Below are positions 61,639 to 64,000 of a stretch of DNA of 64,000 bases, piece after piece. The stretch covers positions 80,885-144,884 of the forward strand of contig JAFRNK010000124.1 of the NCBI GenBank assembly GCA_017430225.1. Reading direction: 5' to 3'. This DNA is from Clostridia bacterium. GTDB lineage: Bacteria; Bacillota; Clostridia; Christensenellales; Aristaeellaceae. How positions within the stretch are numbered: position 1 is the first letter of the stretch; each line of letters begins with the position of its first letter. The translations under genes and the position numbers were made by a program. Under the pieces are notes generated by a model. The model saw only the letters and a list, made by a program, of their open reading frames with translations. It was not told the DNA's origin and searched no databases.

Positions 61639-62916
61639 TTAGTCAAACAGCTTAACGCCTGTCTTATGAAGGCATTGCTGTATTTCGCCAAAGTCCAATT
61701 GCCTTGGTACGATACTCTTTTTGGCGCTTAATGCGGCAGCAATACCTGCGGCCTGGCCGGTTGCGAAACAGATGAACATGACCCTGTAGCTGGCATGGGC
61801 GCGGTGTGTACCAGAAATACAGCGGCCGCAAGTCAGCAGGCCATCTATACCCTTCGGCAACAATGCGCCGTAAGGAATATCATAGGGAACGGCAGGCTGA
61901 GAATGTCCTTCAGCCTGTCCGCTGCCGTTGGGATTATGGATATCGATCAGAAACCAGGCGTGGTGAACAACAACGTCGTCATAGCGTCCTCCTGTTTCGA
62001 CATCATGGTCAGTTACGATCTTATCTCCGACGATGCGCCGTGTTTCACGTACGCCGAGCGTACTGCCCGACGATTTCAACTGACAATCCTCATAACCGGG
62101 GATGTAGGTTTTGAGGAAGCCTATAATTCTGTCGACCTGAGACCGGAGTTCCAGTTCAGCTTTCAGGATATCTTCGGGGTCCAGCGAATTATATCCATTT
62201 GCCTGGGTAGCATTGATGCTACGTTCTCCCGGATAAGCAGTCCTGTGCAGTCTTACAATCGAGACGTTTCGCGGAAGGATACCTTCTTTTTCTTTTTGAA
62301 TACAAAAATCGGCATATTTGGTTCCGTCGGAAAGGTTAACTGGGTCCGTACCGCCCCAGCAGGTGATCGCTCTGCTTTCATCCACATGATCGATTGTGAA
62401 TTCCATGGTACATGGCTGGCAGCGGCCATCTGTTTCTCTTCCGATCCATGCCTGGGCACCGGCTCGTACGGACACAAAACCATCGCCTGTTGCATCAATG
62501 ACTGTTTTTGCCTGCAGTGTTTTTAGCCCCTCCTGTGTGCCGACAATAAGCCCGATAACCCTATTATCCTCTTTTATAACATCAACAACAGGTGTCTGCA
62601 GATAAACGTGCACACCGGCGTCGGTTGCAAATCTGAGCAATATGGTTTTCGCTTCTTCAGTATCAACACCGCGCTCCAATCCGTTTCGGGAGGTGGCTTG
62701 CTGGCGGCATAAAAGCTGCATCAGTTCATCGGCAATGGTACCTTCAGAGGTTGATCCAAGGACGGGGTTGACATGGCCTGATGTCAGCATGCCGCCCAGA
62801 ATGCCATAGCGTTCGATCAGGGCAACCGAAACACCCTGGCGTGCTGCTGCAACTGCCGCAGCAATACCGGCAGGGCCGCCGCCCGCCACAATGACATCAT
62901 AATTGCTGGAAAACAT
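61639..62916 (-). CDS. FAD-dependent oxidoreductase (FAD_oxidored type)
   Basis: 425 residues. The dinucleotide site is YDVIVAGGGPAGIAAAVAAARQG with a Glu at the end of beta2 (LIERYG); then GGMLTSGHVNP, VIDATGDGFVSVRAGA and the C-terminal FAD segment GLLTCGRCISGTHRAHASYRVMFICFATGQAAGIAAAL. This family is found in anaerobes next to sugar and sugar-acid genes; the substrate is unknown. AAGGAGG precedes the ATG. It lies 13 nt after the truncated kinase and has lower GC than the left flank. Confidence 0.9.
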   Translation of the reverse strand: MFSSNYDVIVAGGGPAGIAAAVAAARQGVSVALIERYGILGGMLTSGHVNPVLGSTSEGTIADELMQLLCRQQATSRNGLERGVDTEEAKTILLRFATDAGVHVYLQTPVVDVIKEDNRVIGLIVGTQEGLKTLQAKTVIDATGDGFVSVRAGAQAWIGRETDGRCQPCTMEFTIDHVDESRAITCWGGTDPVNLSDGTKYADFCIQKEKEGILPRNVSIVRLHRTAYPGERSINATQANGYNSLDPEDILKAELELRSQVDRIIGFLKTYIPGYEDCQLKSSGSTLGVRETRRIVGDKIVTDHDVETGGRYDDVVVHHAWFLIDIHNPNGSGQAEGHSQPAVPYDIPYGALLPKGIDGLLTCGRCISGTHRAHASYRVMFICFATGQAAGIAAALSAKKSIVPRQLDFGEIQQCLHKTGVKLFD

Positions 62917-62929
62917 AGCAACCTCCTTA

Positions 62930-63199
62930 TTAATACAATGTCCGGAGTTCTGCCATGACCGGATTCACATTGGAGAAATAGTCTGATAATTCAAGGTATT
63001 GGCGATAAAGTTCCTTATAGAGCTGTTTTTTTGACTGATCCGGAAAAAATGCTGTCGTTTTGGCCCGCTTTAGCCTGGAGGCGATATCTTCCCAGCGTGA
63101 ATAACCATCAGTTTCGGCAACGATTGCAGATACAGCCGAACCTAAAGCGGCAGTCTGCAGGCATTGCAAAACTTCGATTGGCTTTTGCAGTACCGCTTG
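62930..63199 (-). pseudogene. C-terminal fragment of an FGGY-family carbohydrate kinase
   Basis: About 90 codons. VLQKPIEVLQCLQTAALGSAVSA is the conserved C-terminal segment of FGGY kinases (xylulokinase and relatives), followed by a usual tail (EDIASRLKRAKTTAFFPDQS). Homology stops abruptly at a TGA at 63200-63202; the N-terminal 400 residues are missing. The kinase was probably cut by insertion of the integrase-bearing element to the right. Confidence 0.75.
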
Positions 63200-63217
63200 T
63201 CACGATTTAGAGCAAAT

Positions 63218-63243
63218 GGAATCCTTGTTTTACAAGGGATTCC
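63218..63243. repeat. Inverted repeat at the kinase/element junction
   Basis: GGAATCCTTG and CAAGGGATTCC around TTTTA, with one extra G. It lies 20 nt beyond the point where the kinase fragment ends, so it may be an element-end or integrase-binding sequence. Confidence 0.5.
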
Positions 63244-63393
63244 GAGCATGGAACAGGGCAGTTTTGAAGGTGGACGACAAATATATCGTCCCCGTCAAAA
63301 ACGGGATTTTAAACCGGTAACAAACGTTCAGAGGCAACCACAAAGAGAAAGTTTACAACTTTTCATCACTTTAAAGTGCGAAAGGATATTGCC

Positions 63394-63717
63394 ATGATGA
63401 GAAACAGGCTTTATACTGAAGAACAGGTACACCAGGTTGTGGACGAGGTTCTCCGCAAACTGGATGGTACTGCGGCTCTGCAGGAGCCGGAGCACCTTGA
63501 CAACAGCATACCTCAGCAATCATCGCCGGGCACGAAAATGACATTGTCTGTCCGTGAAGCCTGCGAATTGATCGGGATCAGTAAGCCGAAGATGTACGAG
63601 CTCATTCACAGCAATGAGATCCCGTCCATCCACGTCGGAAAGAAGATCGTGATCGCCCGTCAGGCGCTCCTGGACTGGCTGTCGAAAGGAGATACCAATG
63701 GCAAGAAAGCGTGCTAA
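63394..63717 (+). CDS. Excisionase-like helix-turn-helix protein
   Basis: 107 residues from the ATG at 63394, nine bases after GAAAGGA. The C-terminal 55 residues are a MerR-type winged HTH as in excisionases and AlpA: TLSVREACELIGISKPKMYELIHSNEIPSIHVGKKI then ARQALLDWLSKG. The N-terminal 50 residues are a helical, charged extension (YTEEQVHQVVDEVLRKLDG). It overlaps the integrase start by 20 nt, the typical Xis-Int order of Tn916-like elements. Confidence 0.88.
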   Translation: MMRNRLYTEEQVHQVVDEVLRKLDGTAALQEPEHLDNSIPQQSSPGTKMTLSVREACELIGISKPKMYELIHSNEIPSIHVGKKIVIARQALLDWLSKGDTNGKKAC

Positions 63718-64000
63718 CGGCGAAGGAACCATCAGAAAACGACCCGACGGAAGCTGGGAGGCCCGATACTGTGCTGATGGAAAACGGCACTCAGTTTATG
63801 GCAGAACTCAGGCGGAAGTCAGGAAAAAACTGACCGAGGTATCCGTCACCATTGACCACGGCGATTACAGAGAGGACAGCGGCCTGACCCTTGGCCAATG
63901 GCTGACCATGTGGCATCGGGATTACCTGGGGAATGTGAAGCTGGGCACTGCGGATACTTATGAAATGCAGATCCGGGTTCACATCGTCCCCGCCCTCGGC
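63698..64000 (+). CDS. int: Tyrosine recombinase (integrase), N-terminal part (cut by window edge)
   Basis: 101 residues visible, continuing beyond the window. ARKRANGEGTIRKRPDGSWEARY is the AP2-like arm-binding domain start, followed by the core-binding SAM-like domain TLGQWLTMWHRDYLGN then ADTYEMQIRVHIVPALG. This is the Tn916/phage-type integrase; the catalytic domain lies outside. AAAGGAG precedes the ATG at 63698. Confidence 0.93.
   Translation, partial: MARKRANGEGTIRKRPDGSWEARYCADGKRHSVYGRTQAEVRKKLTEVSVTIDHGDYREDSGLTLGQWLTMWHRDYLGNVKLGTADTYEMQIRVHIVPALG

Overview
The window looks like a chromosomal segment of a moderately GC-rich Bacillota species of class Clostridia, probably a gut or rumen anaerobe. 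The reasons are strong AGGAGG ribosome sites, Firmicute-type signal peptides ending AFA or AEA, a butyrate kinase, a T-box leader, GSI-alpha type glutamine synthetase, a Clostridia-style FGGY/FAD cargo and Tn916-like integrase, and xylo-oligosaccharide and tannase/feruloyl-esterase-like enzymes. A Christensenellales or Oscillospirales relative would fit, but this is inference. Genes are dense on both strands, and no rRNA, intact tRNA or CRISPR array was seen.

Layout. 0-6.8 kb: mainly minus-strand genes (partial aldo/keto reductase behind a MerR-type promoter, an exported L,D-transpeptidase/phosphoesterase pair, butyrate kinase, esterase). 7-11.7 kb: glycosidase-like protein, 5-formyl-THF cyclo-ligase, HAD phosphatase, small enzymes and a frameshifted membrane-protein remnant. 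12.1-17.8 kb: a five-gene minus-strand redox operon (exported aldo/keto reductase, exported flavodoxin/cyclophilin-like protein, Fe-S aldo/keto reductase, DUF362 lipoprotein, ArsP-like permease) divergent from a MerR regulator, with a 19-bp-spacer MerR promoter between them. 17.8-29.5 kb: mixed housekeeping and accessory genes (Lgt-like, phosphodiester glycosidase, SGNH esterase, glutaredoxin, FliB-like, thiN, WG-repeat protein, EamA transporter, HIT). 29.6-32.2 kb: glycogen synthase and an esterase.

32.5-52.5 kb is a nitrogen and glutamine-amide block: Amt fused to P-II, a TrpXYZ-type ABC transporter, guaA, asnB, glnA, an ANTAR protein, gltB, gltD, glmS and pyrG. Nearly every enzyme here makes or spends the glutamine amide. 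The block is rich in RNA control: an asparagine T-box before asnB, terminators placed directly after the promoters of glnA and amt, and, before the ABC operon, a 54-codon leader peptide with a Phe/Tyr run followed by a terminator, which looks like classical phenylalanine attenuation and suggests the transporter carries phenylalanine (or tyrosine).

52.6-60.8 kb: an exported transglutaminase-like protein, a second MerR-type promoter before an AEC transporter, then a xylan-oligomer module (intracellular GH10 xylanase, GH8 exo-oligoxylanase) and two exported esterases with Gly/Met-rich stretches. 61.2-64 kb: a 23-nt tRNA 3'-end fragment with its terminator marks the edge of an integrated element that carries an FAD oxidoreductase, a truncated FGGY kinase, an excisionase-like gene and the start of a tyrosine integrase that runs off the window.
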